From Microbacterium sp. H83 (lineage in GTDB: Bacteria > Actinomycetota > Actinomycetes > Actinomycetales > Microbacteriaceae), in the NCBI RefSeq assembly GCF_001650405.1, contig NZ_LWCU01000004.1, forward strand, positions 33,555-97,554: a DNA stretch of 64,000 nucleotides, written 5' to 3'. Below the pieces are notes generated by a model. It saw only the letters and a program-made list of their open reading frames with translations. It was not told where the DNA came from and made no database searches. The first letter of the stretch is position 1, and each line of letters starts with the position of its first letter. Positions 1 to 8,227 of this stretch are shown here, piece after piece. Both the position numbers and the translations under genes were made by a program.

Positions 1-663
1 GTCGACGCGGCCGAGGATCGGGTTGATGTCGTGCGTCACGAACAGCACCGCGGCCTCGCGCTCGCGGCGCTGACGGTCGATGATGTCGGTCACCGCGACC
101 TGATTGGCGAGATCGAGGTTCGACAGGGGCTCGTCGCAGAGCAGCAGGGAGGGCTCGTCGGCGAGTGCCTGGCCGACGCGCAGACGCTGTTGCTCGCCGC
201 CCGACAGCAGGCCGACCCGACGGTCGGCGTAGTGCGCGGCGCCGACGGCCGCGAGCAGGCGGTCGACCTTCGCGCGGTCGCCCCGGTGCGGGACCGGCAG
301 GCCGAAGCGGCTGCCCTGCACGCCGAGCGCGACGAGGTCGCGGGCGCGCATGCTCGTGTCGGGGGCGAGCGAACGCTGCTGCGGGATGTACCCGATGCGG
401 CGGTTGCCCTTGCGCACGGGCTCGCCCGCGACGGAGATCTCTCCGGCCGAGAGCGGCTGCAGGCCCAGGATGCTGCGCAGCAGAGTGGTCTTGCCCGATC
501 CGGACGGACCGAGGACGGCGATGAACTCCCCCGGCTGCACCGTGAGGTCGAGTCCCGACCACAGTTCCCGGTCTCCGCGCTGGAGGGCCGCCCCGTGCAC
601 GTCCAGGACGGGCGTGCCGGCTCCTCCCGGAGATCCCTGAGACGGCCGACGGGCTCCGGTCAC
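1..663 (-). CDS. Metal-type ABC transporter ATP-binding protein, cut by window edge
   Basis: ATPase subunit that powers import of a divalent metal, most likely zinc, across the cytoplasmic membrane. The 221 visible codons carry Walker A GPSGSGKTT (residues 52-60), a Q-loop in GYIPQQRS, the ABC signature LSGGEQQRL, Walker B LLLCDEP and the H-loop VTHD close to the edge. The C-terminal tail and stop codon are outside the window. The GTG start at 663 overlaps the TGA of the upstream binding-protein gene (GTGA), so the two are translationally coupled. The permease of a ZnuABC-type set should lie beyond base 1. The ATPase call is firm. Zinc rather than manganese is inferred from the His-rich partner and the Zur-like site upstream. 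Confidence 0.93.
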   Translation of the reverse strand, partial: MTGARRPSQGSPGGAGTPVLDVHGAALQRGDRELWSGLDLTVQPGEFIAVLGPSGSGKTTLLRSILGLQPLSAGEISVAGEPVRKGNRRIGYIPQQRSLAPDTSMRARDLVALGVQGSRFGLPVPHRGDRAKVDRLLAAVGAAHYADRRVGLLSGGEQQRLRVGQALADEPSLLLCDEPLSNLDLANQVAVTDIIDRQRREREAAVLFVTHDINPILGRVD

Positions 664-1658
664 GACTGGAGTGCGTCAGCGAGGTTCTGGATCGCGTCGC
701 TCATCCACTCAGAGTACGACGATCCGTCGGGGAGCAGCTCCGTGAAGGCCACGACCGGGATCCCGGCCTCCGCCGCGGCATCCTCGACGCGCTGCGTCTC
801 CGCGCCGCCGGTCTGGGCGTTGGTGAGCACCGCGCGCACATCGCCGCCGTCGACGACCTGCAGCGCGGCGAGCAGGGTGGCGGGGGCGACGTCGGTGCCC
901 TCCTCCACCGCTTCGGCGAAGCCCTCGGGAGTGACGTCGGTGAGTCCGGCGGCGGCGGCGAGGTAGCCGGGGATCGGCTCGGTGATGATCACGTTCGCGC
1001 CGGCGGCATCCGTCTTCAGCGCCTCCAGCTCGCTCTCGAAGCCCTCGAGGTCGGAGACGATCGCATCCGCGTTGGCCGTGAAGTCCGCCTCGCCCTCGGG
1101 GTCGAGCTCGGTGAGCTCCTCGGCGACGGCCTCGACGACGTGGATCATCGTGTGCACGTCGAACCAGACGTGCTCGTTGAAGCCCTCGATGTGGTCGTGG
1201 CCCTCGTGCCCGTCCTCGCCGTCGGCGTGCTCCTCCTCGGCGTGATCGTGCTCTTCTTCGGCGGCGGCGCCCTCGTCCGCATGCCCCTCGTTGCCGGGGT
1301 GGTCGTGCGAGAACTCGACCGCCGTGATCACGTGCGGGTCCTGCGCATCCTCGAGGAGCGTGTCGATGAAGGCGTCGTATCCGCCGCCGTTCTCGATCAC
1401 GAGGTCGGCCTTCTGCAGCGTGAGCCGATCACGGGCGGAGGCCTCGTAGGAGTGCGGGTCCTGCGACGCGGAGGTGATGATCGACGTGACGTCGACGCGA
1501 TCGCCGCCGATCTGCGCCGCCAGCGAGCCGTACACGTTCGTGCTCGCCACGACCTGGATCGTGCCGTCGCCGCCCTCTCCCGCGGCGGGAGACGAGCATC
1601 CGGCGAGCGCGAGCGCGGCGACGGATGCGAGGGCGAGGGAGGCGACCGGCTTCTTCAT
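660..1658 (-). CDS. Zinc/metal ABC transporter substrate-binding lipoprotein (ZnuA-like)
   Basis: Extracellular lipoprotein of 332 aa that captures the metal and delivers it to the ABC importer. A signal peptide ends in the lipobox LALAGC with the lipidated Cys at about residue 21. The family's metal-ligand positions are visible as His in DPHSYE and in NEHVWFDVH. Between them, at about residues 118-160, is a long loop of His, Asp and Glu (HDHPGNEGHADEG and several EEEHDH/GHDH runs), typical of cluster A-I zinc-binding proteins. It is the first gene of the operon and overlaps the ATPase gene by 4 bases. A Zur-like palindrome lies 17 bases before the ATG, so repression by zinc is likely. A manganese binder is less likely because of the His-rich loop. 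Confidence 0.92.
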   Translation of the reverse strand: MKKPVASLALASVAALALAGCSSPAAGEGGDGTIQVVASTNVYGSLAAQIGGDRVDVTSIITSASQDPHSYEASARDRLTLQKADLVIENGGGYDAFIDTLLEDAQDPHVITAVEFSHDHPGNEGHADEGAAAEEEHDHAEEEHADGEDGHEGHDHIEGFNEHVWFDVHTMIHVVEAVAEELTELDPEGEADFTANADAIVSDLEGFESELEALKTDAAGANVIITEPIPGYLAAAAGLTDVTPEGFAEAVEEGTDVAPATLLAALQVVDGGDVRAVLTNAQTGGAETQRVEDAAAEAGIPVVAFTELLPDGSSYSEWMSDAIQNLADALQS

Positions 1659-1675
1659 GGTTCCACTCTACGTGC

Positions 1676-1693
1676 TAATGAGAACCATTATCA
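1676..1693 (-). promoter_or_regulatory. Zur/Fur-type operator
   Basis: The sequence TAATGAGAACCATTATCA matches its own reverse complement at most positions (TGATAATGGTTCTCATTA). It has the AT-rich TGATAA/TCATTA shape of Fur-superfamily boxes in otherwise GC-rich DNA. It lies 17 bases upstream of the metal-binding lipoprotein start, where a bound repressor would cover the promoter. Zur is the most plausible regulator given the zinc-type operon. No regulator gene for it is in this window. Confidence 0.75.
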
Positions 1694-1757
1694 CGTCGTC
1701 GCCGCACCCTGTCGTCGCCGACCCCCTCCCCCAGGTCGGTGTGCAGGCCGGATGTCG

Positions 1758-1794
1758 GTGTGCAGGGCGAGAACCGCGTTCTCGCCCTGCACAC
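1758..1794. terminator. Perfect 17-bp hairpin between operons
   Basis: Two perfectly complementary 17-base arms (1758-1774, GTGTGCAGGGCGAGAAC, and 1778-1794) flank a 3-base loop. It lies between the 3' end of the alpha-glucosidase gene and the metal operon, both read leftward. It could end transcription of the sugar operon or belong to a dispersed palindrome family. There is no T-tract on either side, so factor-independent termination is not certain. Confidence 0.55.
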
Positions 1795-1856
1795 GAGCAT
1801 CCGACCTGCAGACCGGGACACCGGATGTCGGATGCCGGCCGCCGGCCGCCGGCCGA

Positions 1857-1900
1857 CCGCGTCAGCCGACCCGGCCGGCCGCGTCAGCCGACCAGGCCGG
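1857..1900. repeat. 22-bp tandem duplication across the alpha-glucosidase stop codon
   Basis: Bases 1857-1878 and 1879-1900 are the same 22-base sequence with one difference (CCC against CCA after GCCGA). The second copy contains the TGA stop and last codons of the GH13 gene. The first copy lies just beyond the stop, so the gene's 3' end appears to have been duplicated by slippage. Confidence 0.8.
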
Positions 1901-3566
1901 CCGGTGCGATCCAGACCGTCGAGTCCGCCGGCACCGCGCCGTCGACCACTGCACCGAGCACGACCTCCGCGGCATCCGCGCCCAGGTCGAAGGGCTCGGA
2001 CCCGAAGTTCGTGACGATCTGCCAGCCGTTCGGACGGGCGAAGCGCAGCACGTCGGCGCGGCCGGTCTCGATCCACTCGAGGCTCTCGTCGGTCTGCAGC
2101 AGGCGGCGCAGGCGCAGAGCCTCGCGGTACAGCGAGAGCGTCGACTGCGGGTCGGCCTCCTCGACCTCGACGGCGTGCTCGGCGAACCACGCCGGCTGCG
2201 GGAGGTGCGCCTCGATGCCGCCGAATCCGAACGAGGGACCGGATGCCGTCCACGGCAGCGGCACCCGGCATCCGTCGCGTCCGAGCCCGTCGAACACCGC
2301 GCCGCGGAAGAACGACGGGTCCTGACGCTGCTCCGGCGCGATCTCGGCGACCTCCTGCAGCCCGAGCTCCTCTCCCTGGTAGAGGTAGGTGCTGCCCGGG
2401 AGCCCCAGCAGCAGCAGAGTCGCGGCGTGCGCACGGCGCAGCCCCGTCTCGCGATCGAGCTGGTCGGCGGGACCGCCCGCCGCGACCCACTCGACGCCCT
2501 GCTTGACGCCCTCGCGTCCGTTCAGCGGCGCGAGTCCGTAGCGCGTCGCGTGCCGAGTGACGTCGTGGTTCGAGAGCACCCAGGTGGTGGACGACCCCGT
2601 GGCATCCGCCTGCGCCAGGTTGTCGGCGATGATCGTGCGGAACTGCGCGGCGTCGAAGTCCGCGACCAGCAGATCGAAGTTGAACGCCTGCCCGAGGCCC
2701 TCGGCCGAGGCATAGCGGGCGCGGCGCTCGGGCGTCGACACCCACGCCTCGGCGACGGCCGTGCGCGGCGGGTCGTACTCGTCGAACACGCGCCGCCACT
2801 CGGCGTAGATCTCGTGCACGTCGTCGCGATCGTGCAGCGGGTGAGTGCCGTCATGCGGCATCCCCTCGAGCTCCGCGCTGCTGGGCAGCGGCTCGCTGAG
2901 GTCCTTCGTGAGCATGTGCGCGACGTCGATGCGGAACCCGTCGACGCCGCGGTCCGACCAGAAGCGCAGTGTCGTGAGGAAGTCCTCGCGCACCTCCGGG
3001 TGGTCCCAGTTGAAGTCCGGCTGCTCGGGCGCGAAGCTGTGCAGGTACCACTGGCCGTCCTCCACGCGCTCCCACGCCGAACCGCCGAAGGCGGCGGTCC
3101 AGTCGGTGGGCGGCTCGGAGCCGTCGGGGCCCGACCCCTCGCGGAAGATGTACCGCTCGCGGGCGGCCGACCCCCGCCCTGCGGCGAGCGCCTCCTGGAA
3201 CCACTCGTGGAGATCCGACGAGTGGTTCGGCACGATGTCGACCACGACGCGGATGCCGCGCTCGTGCAGGGCCGCGACCATGTCGTCGAAGTCGTCGAGC
3301 GTGCCCAGCCGCGGATCGACGTCCCGGTAGTCGGCCACGTCGTATCCGCCGTCGGCCAGGGCCGACGGGTAGAAGGGGCTCAGCCAGACGGCGTCGATCC
3401 CGAGCTCCTGCAGGTAGTCGGCGCGCGAGACGATGCCGGGGATGTCACCCAGGCCGTCGCCGTTCGCGTCCGCGAAGCTGCGCGGATAGATCTGGTAGAC
3501 GGCGGCCTGCCGCCACCATGCCGCCGTCGTGTCGTCGCGGGTCTCGGTGAGAAGCGCATCGGTCAT
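1884..3566 (-). CDS. GH13 alpha-glucosidase (oligo-1,6-glucosidase type)
   Basis: Cytoplasmic glycoside hydrolase of 560 aa that releases glucose from imported alpha-glucosides such as maltose or isomaltose-type sugars. Family GH13 marks are clear: an N-terminal QIYPRSFADANGDGLGDIPG, the nucleophile Asp in DGFRIDVAHM (about residue 212), the acid Glu in AVAEAWVS (about 272) and the transition-state Asp in LSNHDVTR (about 333). Full length for the family. There is no signal peptide. The ATG at 3566 follows AAGGAG at a usable distance and starts at the conserved N-terminal block. It is last in a leftward operon with binding protein and two permeases, which fits hydrolysis after uptake. Exact linkage preference cannot be read from the sequence. 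Confidence 0.93.
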   Translation of the reverse strand: MTDALLTETRDDTTAAWWRQAAVYQIYPRSFADANGDGLGDIPGIVSRADYLQELGIDAVWLSPFYPSALADGGYDVADYRDVDPRLGTLDDFDDMVAALHERGIRVVVDIVPNHSSDLHEWFQEALAAGRGSAARERYIFREGSGPDGSEPPTDWTAAFGGSAWERVEDGQWYLHSFAPEQPDFNWDHPEVREDFLTTLRFWSDRGVDGFRIDVAHMLTKDLSEPLPSSAELEGMPHDGTHPLHDRDDVHEIYAEWRRVFDEYDPPRTAVAEAWVSTPERRARYASAEGLGQAFNFDLLVADFDAAQFRTIIADNLAQADATGSSTTWVLSNHDVTRHATRYGLAPLNGREGVKQGVEWVAAGGPADQLDRETGLRRAHAATLLLLGLPGSTYLYQGEELGLQEVAEIAPEQRQDPSFFRGAVFDGLGRDGCRVPLPWTASGPSFGFGGIEAHLPQPAWFAEHAVEVEEADPQSTLSLYREALRLRRLLQTDESLEWIETGRADVLRFARPNGWQIVTNFGSEPFDLGADAAEVVLGAVVDGAVPADSTVWIAPAGLVG

Positions 3567-3593
3567 GAGGGGTGTTGCTCCTTCTTCGTTGCG

Positions 3594-3636
3594 GTCGTGC
3601 GGGTCGTGCGGTCGTGCGGGTCGTGCGGGTCGTCGC
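3594..3636. repeat. Short tandem repeat GTCGTGCG between permease and glucosidase genes
   Basis: Four exact copies of GTCGTGCG with 8-9 base spacing (3594, 3603, 3611, 3620) plus one decayed copy at 3629 fill the 80-base gap inside the alpha-glucoside operon. They lie between the permease stop and the glucosidase ribosome binding site. The array is a slippage-prone minisatellite; any regulatory effect is unknown. Confidence 0.75.
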
Positions 3637-3646
3637 GGTCCGGGGG

Positions 3647-4525
3647 TCAGCCCTTCACGGCTCCCTGCGTGACGCCCTCCATGACGAAGCGCTGCGTGAA
3701 CAGGTACGCCAGGATCGCCGGGGCCATCGCCATCAGGTACGACGCGAACGACACGTTGTAGTTGTTGCTGAACTGCGTCTGGAAGAGGTTCTGCCGCACC
3801 GGCAGCGTCTGCATCGCGGGGTCCGAGATGATCAGCGACGGCATCATGAAGTCGTTCCATGCGTAGAGGAACGCGAAGATGCCGACCGTGGCGCTCATCG
3901 GCGCGAGCAGCGGGAAGATCAGCTGCCAGAACGTCTGCCAGGTGGATGCCCCGTCGATGCGGGCGCTCTCCTCGAGCTCGAGCGGGATGGACCGCAGGAA
4001 CGCCGTGAACAGCAGCACGCTGAAGCTGAGCTGGAACATCGTCGCGAGGATGATGACGCCGAACGGGTTGTCCAGCTTGACGTATCCGGTGAGCTGGATC
4101 TGCGGCAGCGCCACCACGGGGAACGGGATGAACATCGCCGCCAGCAGGTAGAAGAACGACCAGCGGAACAGGCGGTGATCCCAGTTGCGGACGATCGCAT
4201 ACGACGCGAACGCGGCGAGCACTATCGTCGCGATCACCGTGCCGGCCGTGACGAACAGGGAGATCGCGGCGCCGACGGGGAACTTCGTGAGGTTCCAGGC
4301 CTCGACGAAGCCGTCGATGCTGAACGGGGCCGGCAGCGAGAACGCGTTGCCGTCGACGGCCTGCCCCGTGGTCTTGAACGCCATCGAGAGGGTGACGTAC
4401 AGCGGCAGCAGCACGGTCACCGCGCAGAGGATGAGGATGATCGTGCCCGACCAGTTGACCCGCTCCATGCGGACGCGGGGCTTCCTGCCCGAGGCGGACA
4501 TCGTGGTGAGTGTCTCCGTCGACAT
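3647..4525 (-). CDS. Carbohydrate ABC transporter permease, MalG type
   Basis: Inner-membrane permease of 292 aa with about six hydrophobic helices and the binding-protein-dependent transport loop EESARIDGASTWQTFWQLI (EAA motif), which docks the ATPase. The C-terminus ends in VMEGVTQGAVKG, typical of MalG/CUT1 subunits. The start ATG at 4525 shares one base with the stop of the MalF-type gene (TGATG), so the two are coupled. It pairs with that gene to form the transmembrane channel for alpha-glucosides. No ATPase gene is present in the operon, so the pair probably uses a shared MsiK/MalK-type ATPase encoded elsewhere. Confidence 0.94.
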   Translation of the reverse strand: MSTETLTTMSASGRKPRVRMERVNWSGTIILILCAVTVLLPLYVTLSMAFKTTGQAVDGNAFSLPAPFSIDGFVEAWNLTKFPVGAAISLFVTAGTVIATIVLAAFASYAIVRNWDHRLFRWSFFYLLAAMFIPFPVVALPQIQLTGYVKLDNPFGVIILATMFQLSFSVLLFTAFLRSIPLELEESARIDGASTWQTFWQLIFPLLAPMSATVGIFAFLYAWNDFMMPSLIISDPAMQTLPVRQNLFQTQFSNNYNVSFASYLMAMAPAILAYLFTQRFVMEGVTQGAVKG

Positions 4526-5481
4526 CAGAGTGCGTTCCTTCCGCGGGTCAGCGAGAGCTGCAGCAGGGAGATGAGCACCGCGACGATGAAGAAGATCGTC
4601 GCGTTGGCCATCTGGTAGGCGTAGTCGCCGGCGTTGAAGCCCGCGATGATCGTCATCGCGACGCTGCGGGTCGACGTGCCGGGTCCGCCGTTGGTGAGGC
4701 CGACGATGATGTCGTAGGCGTTCAGGAAGCCCTTGAACCCGAGGATCACGTTGATCACCACGTAGCCGGCGACCAGCGGGATCGTGATGCGCGTCAGCTG
4801 CTGGGTCTTGCTCGCCCCGTCGATGCTCGCCGCCTCGTACACCTCGCCGGGCACCGACAGGAGGCCGGCGATGTAGATGAGCAGCGCACCGGGGACCGCC
4901 TGCCACGCGGTCACGATCACGATCGCGATCCAAGCGAGGTCCGGGTTCGCGAGCAGGCTGGTCTCGAGCCACGGGATGCCGGTCGCGGCGCCGGCCGCGG
5001 GGACCGAGTTCGAGAACAGGAAGTTGAAGACGTAGGCGATGATGATGCCCGAGATGACCATCGGGATCACGAAGATCGTGCGCAGGCCGGTCTTGAAGCG
5101 GATGCGGGAGGTCAGCCCCACCGCCAGCAGGAAGGCGATCACGTTGACCACGATCACCGTGGCGATCGAGAAGCCGAACGTGAAGAGGTAGCTCTGCAGG
5201 ATCGCCGGGTCGCTGAACATCGCGATGTAGTTGGTGAGCCCGTTGAAGCTCCACTCGCCGATGCCGATCGAGTCGGTGAAGCTGAAGAAGATGCCCATCA
5301 CGGCGGGCACGGTGATCGCCAGCGTGAAGATGATGAGCGTCGGCACGAGGAAGAAGTAGTAGATCGGCTCGACCCGGTGGCCGCGCTTGCGGAGCCTGCG
5401 CCCCTGCCCCGTGACGATCGACGTCGTGTCGGTCGTGGGGCTGTTCGGTCTCGTGGTGTTCGAGGTCGCGGTGGTGCTCAC
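4525..5481 (-). CDS. Carbohydrate ABC transporter permease, MalF type
   Basis: Inner-membrane permease of 318 aa. A polar, Thr-rich N-terminal tail (about 40 residues) is followed by YYFFLVPTLIIFTLAITV and further helices. The EAA loop reads YEAASIDGASKTQQLTRI. The GTG at 5481 is chosen because it overlaps the TGA of the upstream binding-protein gene (GTGA) and gives a normal family length; longer in-frame extensions run through that gene. It forms the channel together with the MalG-type subunit encoded next. CUT1 family placement is firm; the substrate is inferred from the GH13 gene. Confidence 0.93.
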   Translation of the reverse strand: MSTTATSNTTRPNSPTTDTTSIVTGQGRRLRKRGHRVEPIYYFFLVPTLIIFTLAITVPAVMGIFFSFTDSIGIGEWSFNGLTNYIAMFSDPAILQSYLFTFGFSIATVIVVNVIAFLLAVGLTSRIRFKTGLRTIFVIPMVISGIIIAYVFNFLFSNSVPAAGAATGIPWLETSLLANPDLAWIAIVIVTAWQAVPGALLIYIAGLLSVPGEVYEAASIDGASKTQQLTRITIPLVAGYVVINVILGFKGFLNAYDIIVGLTNGGPGTSTRSVAMTIIAGFNAGDYAYQMANATIFFIVAVLISLLQLSLTRGRNAL

Positions 5482-6806
5482 GGTGCGGACTCCTCTGTCT
5501 CGCCGGATGCCGCATCGTCGGTCTTCGGGATGGGTGCGCGGAAGGCGATGCGAGCCCAGTCCGCGTCCATGGTGCGCAGCGTCGACGTCGTCGAGGCGCC
5601 GAGCGCCATCGCCTGCGCGTAGTTCATCACCGGGATGGTGCGGGGCACGAGCACGGAGGGGCCCTGGTAGATCTGGCCGTTCTCGTAGTACTCGATCATC
5701 CCCTCGATGCGCGGGTCGTCGGGAGCCGCGGCATCCTTCGTCGGGGTGAACCCGAGCTGCGAGGCGTTGTACGCCTCGATGTTCTCGGGCAGGTACAGGT
5801 ACTCGAGGAAGTCGCGGGCGGCCTCCTGGTGCTGCGACCCCTCCGGGATCATCGCGCCGAGGTCCATGTTCACGCGCACGCCCAGGTCGGCGGGGTCGTT
5901 CGTCATGGGCAGCGGGAAGGTGCCGAGCTCGAGGTCGGGGGCGGTCTTGGCGATCTCGCTGAAGGCCCAGGGACCCTGCAGGTACATCGCGGCCTCGCCC
6001 TTGGAGAACGCGAGGTTGCCGTCGCCGTATCCGCGGCTCGCGGCATCCTCGTTCGTGTACTCGTTCGCGAGCTGCATCATCTGCTCCATGGGCTGCGCGA
6101 AATCCTTCTCGAACGAGACCTCGGAGTCGGGTCCGACCTCGGCGCCCTCCTCGGCCATCGCGTCGAAGAAGTCGATCGTGTCGACAGTGCCGCCGACGGA
6201 GTAGTCGTACCAGCCCTGACCGACGGTCCAGTCGTCCTTGAAGGTCGCGTAGAACGGGTCGATCCCCGCCTGCTTCAGCTGCTCGCACACCGCGAGCAGC
6301 TCGTCCCACGTCTGCGGCACCTCGAGCCCCTGGGCGTCGAAGATCTCCTTGTTGTAGATGACGGATGCCGCCATCACCGAGTAGGGCAGGGCACTCGTGC
6401 GGCCCTCGCACGAGCCGTACTGGTCCATGAGCGGCTGCAGGTCGTCGCGCACCGACGCCGCGGCATCCGTGTCGGACAGATCGCTCAGGGTGCAGCGCTG
6501 CACGAATCGCGCGATCTCGTAGTTGTAGTTGCCGAGGATGAGGTCGGGCGGGTTGCCCCGCACGAAGCTCGCGGAGATGACGTCGGGCCCCGAGGTGTCG
6601 ATCTCGACGCGCACGTCGCTCTGCGAGGAGTTGTACGTCGCGACGAGATCGGTCATGAAGCCGATCGCCTCGCGCTTGTTGAACGTGAAGCGGATCGTCT
6701 CCGCGCCGCCGGACGGCGAGCATGCGGCGAGACCTGCTCCGACCAGGGCGAGCGCGGCTGCAGCCGCGGCGAGCCGCGCCGGTCGTGGGAGTTTCAGAGA
6801 CACCAT
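5478..6806 (-). CDS. Extracellular sugar-binding lipoprotein of ABC importer
   Basis: Solute-binding protein of 442 aa that presents a sugar, probably an alpha-glucoside, to the two permeases encoded downstream. The signal peptide ends in the lipobox VGAGLAAC. The body shows the family-1 pattern of CUT1 binding proteins, for example PDLILGNYNYEIARF, FSKGEAAMYLQGPWAF and AARDFLEYLYLPENIEAYN. ATG at 6806 has a good AAAGGACG ribosome site 5 bases upstream. It is first in the operon binding protein-MalF-MalG-GH13. The gap to the divergent ROK regulator holds a candidate operator, so induction by the sugar is likely. Confidence 0.94.
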   Translation of the reverse strand: MVSLKLPRPARLAAAAAALALVGAGLAACSPSGGAETIRFTFNKREAIGFMTDLVATYNSSQSDVRVEIDTSGPDVISASFVRGNPPDLILGNYNYEIARFVQRCTLSDLSDTDAAASVRDDLQPLMDQYGSCEGRTSALPYSVMAASVIYNKEIFDAQGLEVPQTWDELLAVCEQLKQAGIDPFYATFKDDWTVGQGWYDYSVGGTVDTIDFFDAMAEEGAEVGPDSEVSFEKDFAQPMEQMMQLANEYTNEDAASRGYGDGNLAFSKGEAAMYLQGPWAFSEIAKTAPDLELGTFPLPMTNDPADLGVRVNMDLGAMIPEGSQHQEAARDFLEYLYLPENIEAYNASQLGFTPTKDAAAPDDPRIEGMIEYYENGQIYQGPSVLVPRTIPVMNYAQAMALGASTTSTLRTMDADWARIAFRAPIPKTDDAASGETEESAP

Positions 6807-6832
6807 CGTCCTTTCGTCCTGTAGATCTGCAG

Positions 6833-6844
6833 ACTAAATCTAGT
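6833..6844. promoter_or_regulatory. Candidate ROK-regulator operator
   Basis: ACTAAATCTAGT is a 10-of-12 imperfect palindrome in an AT-rich patch of the 98-base gap between the leftward sugar operon and the rightward ROK regulator. ROK repressors often bind such sites in divergent gaps. This is inference from position and symmetry only. Confidence 0.35.
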
Positions 6845-6904
6845 GAGCAAATCAACTTCGATGAACGGTACTATCCCATCTGAGCGAGAGGGAGGTCAAG
6901 ACCC

Positions 6905-8125
6905 GTGACAGAGGCATCCGCAGGTCTCGGCACCGGGCGCGCGAGCGTGGGCGCCGTGCTCGACTTCGCCTGGACCGCCGGCGAGTTCACGGCATCCGAG
7001 GTCATGGCGAGCACCTCCCTCACCCGGTCCACCGCGATCGATGCGATCGACACGCTCGTGAGCGCCCAGGTGCTGCGCGAGCTCGCCAACGCCCGCGCCG
7101 CCGGCAGCTACCGATCCGGACGCCCGGCTCGGCGCTTCGTGCTGTCCGCCGATCTCGGCGTCGTGATCGGCGTGGACGCCGGCGACATGCACGTCGCGGT
7201 GACGGTCGCCGACCCGATCGATCGCGTGCTCGTGCACCATCGCACCGACCTCGACCCCACGCAGTCCGCGAGCGCGCGCCGGGCCACCATCCTCGAGCGG
7301 ATGACCGCCGCCCTCCGAGAGGCGGAGGTCGCCCCCGAGGACGTGCTCGCGGTATGCGCCGGGGTCGCCGCCCCCGTGAACCGGGACGGCATCTCGCCTC
7401 CGCATCCCGACGGGTTCTGGGAGCGCACGAACCCCGATCTCGCCGAGGCTCTGCACGGCTGGGCGCCGATCGTCGAGGTCAAGAACGACGCGCAGCTCGC
7501 CGCCGTCGCCGAAGGATCGCACGGCGCCGCGATCGGATGCCGCGACTACGTCGCCCTGGTCTCCGGCGAGCGCTTCGGCGGTGGGGTCGTCGTGGACGGC
7601 CACGTGCTCCACGGCGCCCACGGCGGCGTCGGCGAGGGCATCGTCTTCGACCACATCATCGGCGTCGGATCGGCGTTCGGCCTCACCTACGCGCTGCCCG
7701 AGCAGGTGCGCTCGGCCGCGGATGCCGGGGAGATCGACCCGGAGAGCGCCATGGGGCGACTCGCCCGCTCGGCGCACATCGACCCGCGCACCGTCCTGAC
7801 CGCCGCCGCCGCGGGCGACGCGGATGCTCTGCTCGTGAGCGCGCGCGTCGGAGAGACGCTCGCGCGGATCGTGGGCGTCCTCGGCAGCATGTACGACCCC
7901 GCGCGGGTCATCGTGTGCGGCGCCGTCGCCGAGAGCATCGAGCCGGTGCTCGCCGCAGCGCGGAAGGTCCTGCCCGAGCAGCTGCACCTCCCCGCTCCGC
8001 AGATCCTCGCCTCGACGCTGGGTGCCGAGGTCGTGTCGGTGGGAGCGGTGACGACCGCCCGGCGCGCGGCGCGCGAGCGCGCAGTGCCGATGCTCGCCGA
8101 GCGCCGGCTCAGCGCGGCCGGCTAG
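6905..8125 (+). CDS. ROK-family transcriptional regulator
   Basis: Sugar-responsive repressor of 406 aa. The N-terminal winged helix includes FTASEVMASTSLTRSTAIDA (about residues 28-50). The rest is a ROK sugar-kinase-like domain beginning VVIGVDAGDMHVAVTVAD, with RFGGGVVVDGHVLHGAHGG at the ROK signature position. The zinc-finger Cys cluster (CxCGxxGC) common in ROK proteins is absent; the corresponding stretch reads GVGEGIVFD. The GTG at 6905 follows GGGAGGT by 9 bases. It is divergent from the alpha-glucoside importer operon and is the likely controller of it and of itself. The effector is unknown. Confidence 0.92.
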   Translation: MTEASAGLGTGRASVGAVLDFAWTAGEFTASEVMASTSLTRSTAIDAIDTLVSAQVLRELANARAAGSYRSGRPARRFVLSADLGVVIGVDAGDMHVAVTVADPIDRVLVHHRTDLDPTQSASARRATILERMTAALREAEVAPEDVLAVCAGVAAPVNRDGISPPHPDGFWERTNPDLAEALHGWAPIVEVKNDAQLAAVAEGSHGAAIGCRDYVALVSGERFGGGVVVDGHVLHGAHGGVGEGIVFDHIIGVGSAFGLTYALPEQVRSAADAGEIDPESAMGRLARSAHIDPRTVLTAAAAGDADALLVSARVGETLARIVGVLGSMYDPARVIVCGAVAESIEPVLAAARKVLPEQLHLPAPQILASTLGAEVVSVGAVTTARRAARERAVPMLAERRLSAAG

Positions 8126-8132
8126 ATCATCG

Positions 8133-8207
8133 CCGGAACAGGCGATCGCGCCAGAACAGGCAAACCCGATCGGAAAAGGCCTGTCCTCGCGTGAACGCCT
8201 GGTCCGG
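8133..8207. repeat. Nested intergenic palindrome of the CAGGC family
   Basis: CCGGAACAGGCG (8133-8144) pairs with CGCCTGGTCCGG (8196-8207) with one mismatch. Inside it AGAACAGGC pairs with GCCTGTCCT. The element lies between the ROK stop and the next start. Similar GAACAGGC/GCCTGTTC arms recur at 8772-8840 and 47426-47479. Confidence 0.7.
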
Positions 8208-8215
8208 TGCGGCGG

Positions 8216-8221
8216 GATAAT
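8216..8221 (+). promoter_or_regulatory. Candidate -10 box for a leaderless transcript
   Basis: GATAAT ends 6 bases before the GTG at 8228, so transcription would begin at or next to the start codon. No Shine-Dalgarno sequence precedes that GTG. This supports GTG 8228 as the true start and leaderless translation. No clear -35 box is seen. Confidence 0.45.
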
Positions 8222-8227
8222 CGATCC

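Noticed and set aside
1140..3761. Open frame of 873 codons on the plus strand
   Set aside because: It is antisense to the metal lipoprotein and GH13 genes, Arg/Val/Leu-rich and without domain features; a shadow frame of high-GC coding DNA.
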